Source: Lachnospiraceae bacterium (GTDB lineage: Bacteria; Bacillota; Clostridia; Lachnospirales; Lachnospiraceae). Taken from it: 64,000 bases of DNA. The notes beneath the pieces were generated by a model that saw nothing but the letters and a program-made list of their open reading frames with translations, did no database searches and had not been told where the DNA came from. Each line of letters opens with the position of its first letter. Within the stretch, counting starts at the first letter, position 1. The DNA is taken from assembly GCA_022774705.1 (NCBI GenBank), contig JALFLM010000111.1, positions 1 through 64,000 of the forward strand, written 5' to 3'. Shown in pieces: positions 24,910-34,615 of this stretch. A program made the position numbers and the translations under genes.

Positions 24910-27870
24910 CTATTTAATTGTAACGCTCTTTGCACTACTCCAGCCGGAATAGTATTTCTTGCCCGAGACCGTTTTATATGTACGAATACGAACATAATAA
25001 GTCTTTCTCTTAGTCAGACCCGTAATTGTTTTACTGGTAGCAGAATTGCTTGTGACCTTTACTGTTTTATTGCCTTTATCAAAATTCCTGCTGGTTGAAT
25101 ACTGTATTTCAAAACCGGTACCTACAGTATTTTTCTTCCACTTTACCATCATTTTCAAACCAGTAACACTGGAAACGCTGGTAATACTGGTTTTTGTAGG
25201 ATTGACAGTAACAGTGATAGTCCTGGCTGCTGCTTTATAAATTCCTGCTGCAGCAACTTTTATGGTAATCGAAGCTTTTCCTATGAACTTTCTCTTAATT
25301 GTAACTTTACCTGTACTGCTTACTGTCACTTTGGAATTGTTGCTGCTGTAAGTAATCTTTCCGCTGCCCTTCCTTGCTGCACCAATATTGAAACTCTGCG
25401 CTTTATCAGAGAAGGTCTTTGTAACATTGGAAGCTGTAATGGTATTATCAACCCGATTAACTGTCACAATAATTGTTTTCGTAGCAGTTTTATAATTGCT
25501 GCTGCCTGCCTTGATAACAATAGCAGCCTTTCCATAGTAATTGGCTGCAATTGTTACTTTGCCTACACTGTTGACTGTAATATTTTTATTATCAGATTTA
25601 TAACTCACGATCTTACTCTTTGCCTTTGCCCCAATGGAAAAAGTCCGGGATTTTGTGCTGGCATTCTTTGTGAAACCGGATGCTGTGATACTGTTGGAAG
25701 CCTTGCTGATGGTAAAAGTTTTTTTCACAGTTCCTGTGTAGTCACCAATCCCTTTAATTATTACCGTTGCAGTACCGGCATTGATATTGTCAACATAGGT
25801 GACGGAATAACCTGATGAATCAACCACATCTCCGTTTTCATCCTGAATTTTCACTTCCGGCTTTTTCTCAGTCCCATCATAAGTATATGAGGTTCTGGAT
25901 AATTCCAGTGCAGCCAGGCGCGGAATTACAATATGGTTCTTTGAAGCATCACATCTTTTACAATGTATGGATTTCAGCCCTGATTCATCAAAGTCTGCTT
26001 TCCGGTCAACCGTATAAACGGAATCCCAACCATGAGAAAGAGCAGGTATTCTTTTCTGTTTGGCAAAAACTTCTCCGCATACAGAACAGTATCTGCCTTC
26101 TGTTATCCCATCTGATGTGCATGTTGCTTTAATGGCTTTTTCAATTATCTCCTTATGGCTGCAGTTAACTGTGCATGTACGCATTTCACTGTATACACTG
26201 CCTCCCTGAACATCAACTGCCAGAATCTGAATGTCATATTGAGATACATCTATTTCTGCTTCTATCGAACCACTCCATACACCATCATTTAGTGCAAGTG
26301 CTTTTTCCAGCTGATAACTGTGTCCATTTTTTTCTGTTGCAGTCACCTTTGCTGTAACAGACTCAATTTCATTATCAGCATCGACATCGGTAAGAGTTTT
26401 TGCCGAAACACTGATACTGACAGCCTTATCATTTACCAGATCGATCGAATCAGGGATTACGATATCACTGATTTCAGGAGCATTCGTTACAATAAAGGAA
26501 AACTTCGCATCCGTATTCGTATTACCGGATGAATCTGTTACCCTAAAAGAAACTGTATGTACACCGGCTTCCAGTTCATCCGTAACTCTGTAAATAAACT
26601 GTCCGGTGTGTTTATTATAATAATCAATAAAATCAGATTCATTAACAACCACTTTTCCGTCGACAACAACATTAATATTCCTGATGTCAGAAATATCCTT
26701 AATCATTGCTGTAATTACAGGAGTTGAAGAGGAATCTGATACTGCAAACTCCGTTACTTCCGGCGCAGCTCCGTCGAAAACAAGTACATACTCCCCGCTC
26801 TGGTTGATCACAGCAGTTACCTTTTTATTTTCAGTATCTACTTCACCTCCTGTATAGCAGAGAACATCATGCTCTTCATCGTAACGATAAATTGCAAGAT
26901 TCCCGACGTTATCGGGAGACATATTCGCTGCTTTCAGTTCCTCATCTGTATATTCCAGACTAAGCGTCAGAGGATTATCAGAAAGATCCTGGATTTCTCT
27001 GCCGTCAGCATCCTCCACATATACAAGATATGCCTCCCCCACTGTATTCGCTGCTACATATTCTGTAACATTTTCAGCTTCTGATGCAAGTGCTGTCAAA
27101 ACTGAAATACTCTGAATTTCTGAATTTTTCGAAATTGCAGATTTTTTCCCTGAAATAATTACATTCCAGTCAAATGCAGATGAAATACTACCTGCAATCG
27201 AGGCAGCTTTATTTTTAATGGTATCTTTGACAGTGCCGACTATACTGACAAAATTATCAGCAATACATTCTCCTATACCGAGAAGGGCATAATTAAAAAT
27301 ATCATTGCATTCAGTCTGTTTTCCCTGCTGCACAATCGTGCTGATCACACTTGATGAGTCTGATGCTGTCTTTGAATCTCCTAAAACAGAGTATCCATTT
27401 CCAACTTCAGTCTCACCGCAGCGGCTCATGGACAGTTTAATTCCAAAACTAAATAAGTCTCTTGTCATATCGCTGTCACCGACAGATTCCTTTACTGTTA
27501 TGGAAGGATTCCACGAGATGCTGTCAATAGTCTTCATTGTATCAGTAAACGGTACTTCATCATTAACTTTTTCAAAAGACGCAACGACTCCGCTAAGTTT
27601 ATCCTGCGAAACAGGACCATAAACTCCCATTCCAAGATATTTTAGAACCGGATTGTCCCCATACAATTCCTGCACCATATCTCCGGATGCTTTATAATTG
27701 CGGTATTGATATGTCATATCCGACAAAACATTCTGATATCCGCTATCATATCGGCAGGTCTTTAATGATACAGAATCTTTATTTGCAGATACACTCATAT
27801 CATTCATTTTTTTCCATGCGCCTATGCCGGATATTCCAAGCATATCTCCAACAAATAATCCTGATACCAT
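24910..27870 (-). CDS. Large surface protein, C-terminal part (Ig-like, Cys-motif and FN3 modules)
   Basis: A 986-codon frame. It holds, in order, a region without known fold, Ig-like modules around residues 300-480, a zinc-ribbon-like Cys block (GRYCSVCGEVFAKQKRIPAL then HCKRCDASKNH), an MBG-like beta domain (SYTYDGTEKKPEVKI), two related Ig-like repeats ending in KTIIVTVN and RTITVTVN, and a terminal FN3 domain ending at the stop. All are extracellular module types of clostridial secreted proteins, yet the frame has no signal peptide and no Shine-Dalgarno before MVSGLF. It overlaps the end of the upstream frame by 49 bp. I think it is the continuation of the 29705-27822 gene, separated by a one-base frameshift near 27870-27880. 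Confidence 0.75.
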   Translation of the reverse strand: MVSGLFVGDMLGISGIGAWKKMNDMSVSANKDSVSLKTCRYDSGYQNVLSDMTYQYRNYKASGDMVQELYGDNPVLKYLGMGVYGPVSQDKLSGVVASFEKVNDEVPFTDTMKTIDSISWNPSITVKESVGDSDMTRDLFSFGIKLSMSRCGETEVGNGYSVLGDSKTASDSSSVISTIVQQGKQTECNDIFNYALLGIGECIADNFVSIVGTVKDTIKNKAASIAGSISSAFDWNVIISGKKSAISKNSEIQSISVLTALASEAENVTEYVAANTVGEAYLVYVEDADGREIQDLSDNPLTLSLEYTDEELKAANMSPDNVGNLAIYRYDEEHDVLCYTGGEVDTENKKVTAVINQSGEYVLVFDGAAPEVTEFAVSDSSSTPVITAMIKDISDIRNINVVVDGKVVVNESDFIDYYNKHTGQFIYRVTDELEAGVHTVSFRVTDSSGNTNTDAKFSFIVTNAPEISDIVIPDSIDLVNDKAVSISVSAKTLTDVDADNEIESVTAKVTATEKNGHSYQLEKALALNDGVWSGSIEAEIDVSQYDIQILAVDVQGGSVYSEMRTCTVNCSHKEIIEKAIKATCTSDGITEGRYCSVCGEVFAKQKRIPALSHGWDSVYTVDRKADFDESGLKSIHCKRCDASKNHIVIPRLAALELSRTSYTYDGTEKKPEVKIQDENGDVVDSSGYSVTYVDNINAGTATVIIKGIGDYTGTVKKTFTISKASNSITASGFTKNASTKSRTFSIGAKAKSKIVSYKSDNKNITVNSVGKVTIAANYYGKAAIVIKAGSSNYKTATKTIIVTVNRVDNTITASNVTKTFSDKAQSFNIGAARKGSGKITYSSNNSKVTVSSTGKVTIKRKFIGKASITIKVAAAGIYKAAARTITVTVNPTKTSITSVSSVTGLKMMVKWKKNTVGTGFEIQYSTSRNFDKGNKTVKVTSNSATSKTITGLTKRKTYYVRIRTYKTVSGKKYYSGWSSAKSVTIK

Positions 27871-29705
27871 CCTGTAACATAATTATAAGTTCTTGCACAG
27901 GAACCTGCACCCAATTGTAAAGGAGAAAAAAGATTAACGTCTATGCCTGGATTTGATGTTTTCGATGTAATCGTTCCCTTAACGGCGCTTCCTCCTGCCT
28001 TGGTCACAATCTCGACCCCGCTCTCCGATTCCTCAAAAAAATCTGTAAACATATCATTAATTCCTATTGCCATAAAAGCCTCTCTTAAAAGCACATTATT
28101 GGCCATGGACTCATTAAAAATAATACACAGATATGAAGCAAGAACTTCTCTGTCCTCTTTATCGAGAGGATCAAAATCTTCAATTGTGGTAGAATATGTT
28201 TCATACAGTGAATATGCAGTTTCTCCGGATATATTCCCTATTCCTATAGAAAAATTGTCAAGTTTTGCTGCTTTTGTTTTAAATTTACCTGAAGCTGATA
28301 TCGGAAGTTTAACTGACAGAGTGAGATCCTCTGTATAATCTGACCTGTGTGCCAGGGAAATCGTTCCTGTTCCGCCGGCAGATACCGTAATTTCCCCACT
28401 TTTTGTCAGGTCCTTTGATAAGCTCGACGTAAGACCGAATGTCCACGTTTCTGTATACTCAATATTGTTCACCGAGACATTAAGCGTAAATGTGTCATGA
28501 AGAGTATCCGGTTTATCACCATTTACAGAAGTTATATTTATTACATATTTATACTTGTTGGAAGAACCGCTTTCATATGTAAAGCAGTCCGGAGGCCCAA
28601 ACCCGTATCCCCCATCTTCATCTGTTTCTCTGTCATTATATTCATAAATATTGCCGGTTCCGTCACCGGCAGATTGTGTAATAGTAAACGAAAACTTTGT
28701 ATTTTTTAAAGGCTTGCCGGATGAAGAACATAAATAAAAATAAGCCTGTGCGTATCCGCAGTAATTAATTGTTACCGATCTTTCTGTTGTATTATACTCT
28801 TTTTTAAGTATCTTTTCAGACACATCTTTATTCACAATCGTTTTCGCTTTTGAAATATTCAGGTTCATGCAGGGGCGGACACCTCGTGACCAGTTTGCCG
28901 GATATGACCCGTTAAATGAAGAACCGTCTGCAGTCACCCATTTAGGAAAAGTCCAGACATGGTAATATGTCCCTGAACAACGAGTAAACCATCCTATATT
29001 TTCCGTTTCTTCATAGTTTGATGCTGTTTTCAGTACATCAGGAAATCCTGAGACATCCTCGCATGAAGGCAGAAACAGCTTATCCGACGTAGTCACTCTC
29101 ACATTATGAGATGCGCAGACATCTGAGCATGACTGCAATTCTGTTTCATATAAACATTCCTGCTCAGCTTCCGTGAATATTTCCGACAGCAGATCACTGT
29201 TCATCCATTTTCTTATATCCGCAGTATCCCATACACCAGACATATCATTAATCGTACCGAAAGAACGGCTGGTTAAGCATTTTTCTGACATCACATATGC
29301 TCTGGAATCATCACCCGAAAGAACCAGCCATGTTATAGGCTCGCACGAATACCATTTACCGCTGCTGTCGTGATAATAGCGATTTCCCTCATAGTAAATG
29401 ATGAAAGCCTCTGCAGCTGAATACGGATAATTCAGATTATTCAATGTTTCAAGAAAAACACTGTCTTCGATCCGGGTTGCAGGCCAGCTGCCAAACTGTA
29501 TTTTTTCATATACAGAAGCTGACATATTTTCTGAATCGGTACCGGATTCGGAAACGGGTTCTTCGGCAGCTGCCTCCTCTGCTGCCCCGAAAATTTCCGG
29601 CACAGCATTTTGCAGACCGGCAGCCAATGCAGAATCAGACAGCAGGCTCAGACTCATTAATATGGCTGTCATTAATGCTGTCAAACGTTTTAGTTTCCTT
29701 TTCAT
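27822..29705 (-). CDS. Secreted surface protein, N-terminal part (DUF6273-like)
   Basis: A 627-residue frame with a clear signal peptide (LTALMTAILMSLSLLSDSALA). Residues about 65-290 resemble DUF6273, a domain of secreted clostridial proteins, with GSWPATRI near the start and SRGVRPCMNLNIS at its end. A beta-rich part follows. GGGAGGGAG precedes the ATG. The frame ends with a short tail (YQDYLLEICLEYPA) that looks out of place; the neighbouring frame carries on with Ig-like modules, so the two are probably one protein of about 1,600 residues split by a frameshift. Position next to the T7SS cluster may be chance, since a signal peptide points to Sec export. Confidence 0.75.
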   Translation of the reverse strand: MKRKLKRLTALMTAILMSLSLLSDSALAAGLQNAVPEIFGAAEEAAAEEPVSESGTDSENMSASVYEKIQFGSWPATRIEDSVFLETLNNLNYPYSAAEAFIIYYEGNRYYHDSSGKWYSCEPITWLVLSGDDSRAYVMSEKCLTSRSFGTINDMSGVWDTADIRKWMNSDLLSEIFTEAEQECLYETELQSCSDVCASHNVRVTTSDKLFLPSCEDVSGFPDVLKTASNYEETENIGWFTRCSGTYYHVWTFPKWVTADGSSFNGSYPANWSRGVRPCMNLNISKAKTIVNKDVSEKILKKEYNTTERSVTINYCGYAQAYFYLCSSSGKPLKNTKFSFTITQSAGDGTGNIYEYNDRETDEDGGYGFGPPDCFTYESGSSNKYKYVINITSVNGDKPDTLHDTFTLNVSVNNIEYTETWTFGLTSSLSKDLTKSGEITVSAGGTGTISLAHRSDYTEDLTLSVKLPISASGKFKTKAAKLDNFSIGIGNISGETAYSLYETYSTTIEDFDPLDKEDREVLASYLCIIFNESMANNVLLREAFMAIGINDMFTDFFEESESGVEIVTKAGGSAVKGTITSKTSNPGIDVNLFSPLQLGAGSCARTYNYVTGWYQDYLLEICLEYPA

Positions 29706-29823
29706 TGTAACTCCCTCCCATCTGCCGGGCCATAATGAATTATTTTCTATGGCTCAGACGTATTTTTTCATGTACTTTCTCCATTATAAACGATTTACAA
29801 TTCTGCTGCAAATCCAAAGCTGC

Positions 29824-31071
29824 TTAATAATCGCCTTCATACGCCCAGGCAATTTCCATATATGCAAAGAAACAGTAACGCCCATATTCACAGATATCTG
29901 ACGGATCGACATAATCAGGATAATCGGTAATAACTCCGTTATTATCAATATAGCGAATACAATTCTCACTGTTGCTCGTACGGTCCGGATCATATGATAA
30001 ATAGAAACGATAATAATCACCATTTTCAGTCGTGACAGATACAAAACATGCTTGTTCCTGTCCATCAACTACATCGTAAAAATAGCTGGCTTTTGCTTTT
30101 TGCGTCTTCTCATCCATATCATAGTAGGCATGCGGATCTACAGTAATCATGCGAATGTATCTGTCCTGATCGATATATCTGGTCGTTCCGCCTCCTCCAT
30201 CCTGTATTTCCATCTGTTCCAGTTCAGAATCAATTGTATTACAGATTTTCCGGATTTTTTTTATTTCTGTTTCTACAGAAGAAGTTCTGTGTGTCTCTGA
30301 CTGTACCTCTGCTTCTGTCTCTGCAGCTTTCTTTTCGGTAAAAGAAATATACTCCAGATTTTCGGTGGATTTACTCTCATATTCGGAAAATTCATCAGCT
30401 GTTACTTCTTCCTCTCCGATAGTAAATTCCCAGGTTAAATTTCCATCTGCATCTGCGCCGGTATTTGTACTAAAACAATACTGAACTGAAAGTGCCAGAT
30501 CTGCCTTTAATCTGTAAACAGCAAAACCGGAAGTGCCTAATCCTCCTGCTTCAGCATAAATCTGATGATTTACAGAATCAAACTGCATTGGAATCTCATA
30601 CTTCGACCATATCGGATCAACATAATGTACGGACTGATCCTTCCATACATACAAATCAGCAGTATCTGCACCATTTTTAACATCTGGCAGTGATGAACTA
30701 AGTTCCTTTGCCGCCAGCAGCTCCGGAACAGAATCACCGTTAATATCCAGGACAGCATAATACCTGTATTCTGATTTTGACTGAATATAATCCACCATCT
30801 TTTCAGAAACATCTTCTGGCTGAACATTCTGCTGCTCTGTAGTTACCGATTCAGATACGGTTTCCGGTTCAGATACAGTTACCGATTCAGATACGGTTTC
30901 CGGTTCGGAAAGTGGTTTCGATTCATCTGTAGTTTCAGGCTGAGCAGATGTTTCAACAATTTGAGACTCAGATTCTGTCACAGCCGTTTCCAGTGAATCA
31001 TGAGGACCACATGATGTAAATAGTAAACCAGTAAGCAAAAATGCTGCTAATAAACAATGTATTTTTTTCAT
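29824..31071 (-). CDS. Lipoprotein with Ser/Glu/Thr-rich repeats
   Basis: A 415-residue lipoprotein: signal helix LLAAFLLTGLLFTSC with the lipobox Cys at about residue 21, then a 70-residue stretch rich in Ser, Glu, Thr and Val with the repeat SEPETVSESVTV, and a globular part of about 330 residues that I do not recognise (it contains AVLDINGDSVPELLAAKE, an FG-GAP/calcium-type DxNxDxxxE segment seen in many clostridial lipoproteins). AAGGAA precedes the ATG. It lies behind the terminator that ends the T7SS unit, so it is probably transcribed separately. Confidence 0.72.
   Translation of the reverse strand: MKKIHCLLAAFLLTGLLFTSCGPHDSLETAVTESESQIVETSAQPETTDESKPLSEPETVSESVTVSEPETVSESVTTEQQNVQPEDVSEKMVDYIQSKSEYRYYAVLDINGDSVPELLAAKELSSSLPDVKNGADTADLYVWKDQSVHYVDPIWSKYEIPMQFDSVNHQIYAEAGGLGTSGFAVYRLKADLALSVQYCFSTNTGADADGNLTWEFTIGEEEVTADEFSEYESKSTENLEYISFTEKKAAETEAEVQSETHRTSSVETEIKKIRKICNTIDSELEQMEIQDGGGGTTRYIDQDRYIRMITVDPHAYYDMDEKTQKAKASYFYDVVDGQEQACFVSVTTENGDYYRFYLSYDPDRTSNSENCIRYIDNNGVITDYPDYVDPSDICEYGRYCFFAYMEIAWAYEGDY
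30842..30906. repeat. 36-bp tandem repeat in the lipoprotein gene
   Basis: A 29-base segment beginning GTTACCGATTCAGATACGG occurs at 30842 and again at 30878. It encodes the SEPETVSESVTV repeats of the stalk and could vary in number by slippage. Confidence 0.75.
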
Positions 31072-31093
31072 ATATTCCTTATTACCCCGACTA

Positions 31094-31128
31094 TAAAACT
31101 GCCGGCTTTCTGTACAGAAGCCGGCAGT
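31094..31128 (-). terminator. Strong terminator ending the T7SS unit
   Basis: On the minus strand ACTGCCGGCTT pairs with AAGCCGGCAGT (11 bp, 9-base loop) followed by TTTTATAG. It separates the secreted PPC-type protein gene from the lipoprotein gene. Confidence 0.8.
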
Positions 31129-31166
31129 CTTTCGATTATCTGCTATTTCATTATACTATCCGGCAA

Positions 31167-32618
31167 TCATTTCCACTTAAGCGTGTAATATCCCGACGAT
31201 TTACTGTCATATCTGTAAATTTTAGCATAATATGTTCCTTTGGAAAATTTACCCGAGGACTGCATTGTTACCGAAAATCCACGGTTCAATATTGTTTCTC
31301 CCACGTTTTTTCCTGAGCTGTTATAGAACACCACTTTTAACCAGCTGTTGGTTCTGCCTTTCAGATAAACATTCACTATCTGACTTTTTGTCAAAGTAAA
31401 CTTATACCAGTCTGCAACGCTGCTTCCTGCCTGAATTGTTCCCTTAACTGTTTTACCGGAACTGACTTTTACCGCTTCTTTTTTGGAACTTCCGCTTTTT
31501 TCACTTACTGAGGTTTCTTTCAGCTTCAGCTTAAAAGGATTATAGGAACTCTTTATTTTCAGATAATAGGTAGTTCCTTTTTTGACACCATATACCAGTT
31601 TATTGTAATTATCATTGTAGTTGCATAGAAGATCCTCAGAAGATAATGTTTTTTTTGAAGAATCGCACAGTGTTACATAAGCAGATTCATCACCAGACTG
31701 TGTAATGGTAATATATCCGTTGACTTTTGATTTGTATGCAATATACAGATAAGAACTGCTGCTGGCCGGATGGAGGGTCAGAGTCTGATTATTGGTAATA
31801 GAATATGACTTACTGCCCGGATTGTAAAAGACGTAACGAACCCTATACACTTCGGAAGCACCTTTTGTGCAGAAATAATACGTTCCTTTTTTCAGATATA
31901 AAGCTGCTTTTCTTCCATTATCACTATTAAAATATACGGACGAATGCAGTACTGATTTTTTACTGTTGCAGATATCAAAGTACATATTGCTGTTCGACTG
32001 AAGCAGCACAATTCCGCTTTTATCCAGAACAATTTTATAATATTTGTTTGTATAGTCTGTTCCTGCACAGGCCAGCCATTTGCTGTTGCTCAGAGTTGCA
32101 TTTGCCGAACTGTAAAAATATGTCCTGAATGAAAAAATATTGTTTGTAAAATTGTTATAATCTGAGCCATAAGTATAAAATGCCAGATAATAAGTTCCTT
32201 TCTTTGAACAGGTGATCCGCAGCTTACCCACATCAGAAGCTGTGCTCATATAGAGTGAACCACTGTCAGCTCTGGTAATACAGGCGGCATCCGTGTAAAC
32301 CTGAACGGTCGTACTGTAAGTAATCATCGGAATATCCGTAATCTCCACATACAGATCTCCTTTTCCCGACACCTTAACCGGAATCACCTTTCCGTAATAC
32401 TGACTGTTGTTTACAGATATCACATCCGCATCAGTTTTGACATATGACACCTCATATACCGGAAATTTGTTAAAATCCTCACTTCCGGTGGACACCTTCG
32501 TTGGTGTGATTGATGTGGCTGTTTTTCCTGATTTTGTAAGAGTCGCTGCCGATACGGGAAGCGCACTGCCCAGAATCAGAAGGCAGATAAGCAGCATCGT
32601 TTTCCATGCTTTTTTCAT
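31167..32618 (-). CDS. Secreted protein with PPC-like beta domains
   Basis: A 483-residue Sec-secreted protein: signal peptide MLLICLLILGSALPVSA, then several related beta modules rich in Tyr and Ser. The last one (KTVKGTIQAGSSVADWYKF to the end) is like the bacterial pre-peptidase C-terminal (PPC) domain; earlier copies contain KKGTYYLAFYTYGSD and KKGTYYFCTKGAS. AAAGGAG lies 5 bp before ATG 32618, and a longer frame would overlap the WXG gene. It follows the first WXG100-like gene by 52 bp and is the last gene before the terminator at 31128, so it is part of the T7SS transcript although it carries its own Sec signal. Confidence 0.72.
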   Translation of the reverse strand: MKKAWKTMLLICLLILGSALPVSAATLTKSGKTATSITPTKVSTGSEDFNKFPVYEVSYVKTDADVISVNNSQYYGKVIPVKVSGKGDLYVEITDIPMITYSTTVQVYTDAACITRADSGSLYMSTASDVGKLRITCSKKGTYYLAFYTYGSDYNNFTNNIFSFRTYFYSSANATLSNSKWLACAGTDYTNKYYKIVLDKSGIVLLQSNSNMYFDICNSKKSVLHSSVYFNSDNGRKAALYLKKGTYYFCTKGASEVYRVRYVFYNPGSKSYSITNNQTLTLHPASSSSYLYIAYKSKVNGYITITQSGDESAYVTLCDSSKKTLSSEDLLCNYNDNYNKLVYGVKKGTTYYLKIKSSYNPFKLKLKETSVSEKSGSSKKEAVKVSSGKTVKGTIQAGSSVADWYKFTLTKSQIVNVYLKGRTNSWLKVVFYNSSGKNVGETILNRGFSVTMQSSGKFSKGTYYAKIYRYDSKSSGYYTLKWK

Positions 32619-32670
32619 ACGTTCTCCTTTCTGCATTACCGTTGAAACTGCATACTGTGCAAGGCTTATG

Positions 32671-32958
32671 CTAGTTTCCTGCCAGTTCATTATCTGCTTC
32701 TTCCAGACAATCCTTACATGTCTGCATAAACTGTTCCAGCTGTTCCACAAGACCCGGCACCTGTGTTGTCAGCATATCCCGATAATTTTCTTCATATGTA
32801 CTGATACACTTCTGGTATGAATTTCCTTCCCAGTGTTCACCCAGATCGGTTTCAACAATTACGTCGATATCAGCTGCAGTCTGCTGAAGCGCTTCAATTG
32901 CGGTTTTCATTTGTGTAATACAGGACTCCACACCTTCAAAATCAATTCTTAATGCCAT
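32671..32958 (-). CDS. WXG100-family protein (EsxA-like)
   Basis: A 95-residue helical hairpin protein with the turn motif HWEGNSY (W43-x-G45) between two amphipathic helices, the defining feature of small T7SS substrates such as EsxA. GGAGG lies upstream of ATG 32958. A YxxxD/E-type export signal near the C-terminus is not strict here (CKDCLEEADNE). Next to a second WXG100-like gene, so the two may form a heterodimer as in EsxA-EsxB pairs. Expected to be exported through the EssC channel of this locus. Confidence 0.88.
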   Translation of the reverse strand: MALRIDFEGVESCITQMKTAIEALQQTAADIDVIVETDLGEHWEGNSYQKCISTYEENYRDMLTTQVPGLVEQLEQFMQTCKDCLEEADNELAGN

Positions 32959-32989
32959 AGTTTTTCCTCCTTGCTCCTGCTTTGCAGGA

Positions 32990-33295
32990 TTATTTAATAG
33001 ATAATTTATCTGCAAGATCCTGTATGCGTGAATATTCTTCTATTGCATAGTCGATCATGCTTTTCATAGTTTCAAGTATCCGGACGTATCTTTCTACTTC
33101 TTCGGTCCATGTCGCAGTCTGATTCTGAAAGAACTCTCTTCCCGCAGGTGTGTTCCAGTCCTTCTTCAACTGTTCCATATTCTCCTGCAGACTCGTGCCG
33201 GTTCCGGATAATTCCACGGCGGTTTCTTCCAGTTTTCTGCTCATTTCAGAAAGACGCTCCAGATCAAATTTTAATCTTACTTCATTCAATTCCAA
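32990..33295 (-). CDS. Divergent WXG100-like protein
   Basis: A 101-residue helical hairpin protein. The turn has W47 and G52 (DWNTPAGREFF), a form of the WXG motif with extra residues. Size, helices and place beside EsxA-like protein support a T7SS substrate or partner. No ATG is available: the frame opens with TTG at 33295 (GGAGG 3 bp upstream) or TTG at 33289 (9 bp, better spacing). Lies 15 bp after the TPR gene. Confidence 0.75.
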   Translation of the reverse strand: MELNEVRLKFDLERLSEMSRKLEETAVELSGTGTSLQENMEQLKKDWNTPAGREFFQNQTATWTEEVERYVRILETMKSMIDYAIEEYSRIQDLADKLSIK

Positions 33296-33310
33296 TGTCC
33301 TCCGGACAGG

Positions 33311-34594
33311 TTACAAAAGCTTAAAATCAGGATTGATCTGCAGAGCAAGTTCTTTTTCCTTTTCCGCCATGGCTGTATTCCCTGTCTTTTTATAAATATA
33401 GGATTTATACATATGTCCGTCTGCCCGTTCCGGATATGCTTTTTCCAGATATTCCGCAAGTTCCAGCGCTTTCTCATATTCACCCAGTTCCACATGGGAA
33501 ATTAAACGGAAAATGTATATTTCGCTCATCTCCGGATGCTTCAGTGACAGCCTGCGCAGTTCTGAAACCAGTTCTCTGTATTCCTTTTCTGCCGCCTCTG
33601 CTCCCACAAGATTTTTTATGGCATCAGCATGATAAAATTTTGCAGATGCTGTCAGTTCCTCTCCCGCATCACAGGAAAGAATCCCTTCCGAAAATCTTTT
33701 AACATCAGCATATTTGCGCAGCATCAGGCAGGAATTCATAAGCAGATACATCACTTCCGGATCTTTATGCTCACGGACATAATCCTCAAGAACTGCAATT
33801 GCGTCCTCATTTTTTCCCAGTCTGGCATATGCCGCCGAAAGATACAGAACCGTCTGCTTGTACAAACTGTCAGTCAGCTTCAGTTTCAGCATTTCCCGGG
33901 CGTATTCTTCCGCTCTGCCAAATTGTGCCGATTCAATCAGCACCTTAAGCTTCAGCAGACGCAGCGCCGGATCATCAGGAAAACGGCTCAGTCCTTCCTC
34001 AGATGCCTGTTCAGCCAGAGAAAACTGCCCCTGCATGCAGTAAATTTTCACACTCAGATCATAGGAATCCAGAGCATCCGGAATCAGAGACCGGAATTCA
34101 CCGGCGGTTTCCAGAGCCTGTTCGGGCATCCCAGCCGCAATCTCCAGCATTGCCTTGCGCGAATAAAGAGATGCATTCAGCGGCTGGAGGTTAATCGCTT
34201 TTCCCATAAACCGGACTGCCATTGCATAATCCTGTTCATCTGTAAAAATTCCCGCACAGATGGTATATAACTCAACGGTCCTGTATCCTGCCGCTTCCGC
34301 CCGGTTATAGTATCGTATGGCTTCGGCAACCTGACCGTTCAGCAGGCATACACCTCCAAGACTGAACAGAATTTTTCCATTGTCCGGTTCCAGCATCAAT
34401 GCTGTTTTGAAAGCTTTCAGTGCCTGATCTAACTGATTCAGATTTACACAGGCATTGCCCAGATGCAGATATGTTTCCGTCGCTTTCGGGTCCAGACGTA
34501 CCGCCGTCCGAAATTCCTTTGCTGCATCCGCATAGTTTTTCGCAGACATATACGCAATCCCATTATTTATATGTTCGCATTTTTCCAGATCCAC
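33311..34594 (-). CDS. TPR-repeat protein
   Basis: A 427-residue soluble protein made almost wholly of tetratricopeptide repeats: GIAYMSAKNYADAAKEF, LGNACVNLNQLDQALKAF, ICAGIFTDEQDYAMAVRF and others through the C-terminus. No membrane helix. The start is GTG at 34594 with GGAGG 10 bp upstream. TPR proteins act as scaffolds or chaperones; within this cluster, between the candidate substrate and the WXG pair, a substrate-escort role is reasonable inference. Confidence 0.8.
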   Translation of the reverse strand: MDLEKCEHINNGIAYMSAKNYADAAKEFRTAVRLDPKATETYLHLGNACVNLNQLDQALKAFKTALMLEPDNGKILFSLGGVCLLNGQVAEAIRYYNRAEAAGYRTVELYTICAGIFTDEQDYAMAVRFMGKAINLQPLNASLYSRKAMLEIAAGMPEQALETAGEFRSLIPDALDSYDLSVKIYCMQGQFSLAEQASEEGLSRFPDDPALRLLKLKVLIESAQFGRAEEYAREMLKLKLTDSLYKQTVLYLSAAYARLGKNEDAIAVLEDYVREHKDPEVMYLLMNSCLMLRKYADVKRFSEGILSCDAGEELTASAKFYHADAIKNLVGAEAAEKEYRELVSELRRLSLKHPEMSEIYIFRLISHVELGEYEKALELAEYLEKAYPERADGHMYKSYIYKKTGNTAMAEKEKELALQINPDFKLL

Positions 34595-34615
34595 CGGTAT
34601 TCATCCTCCTTCCAG

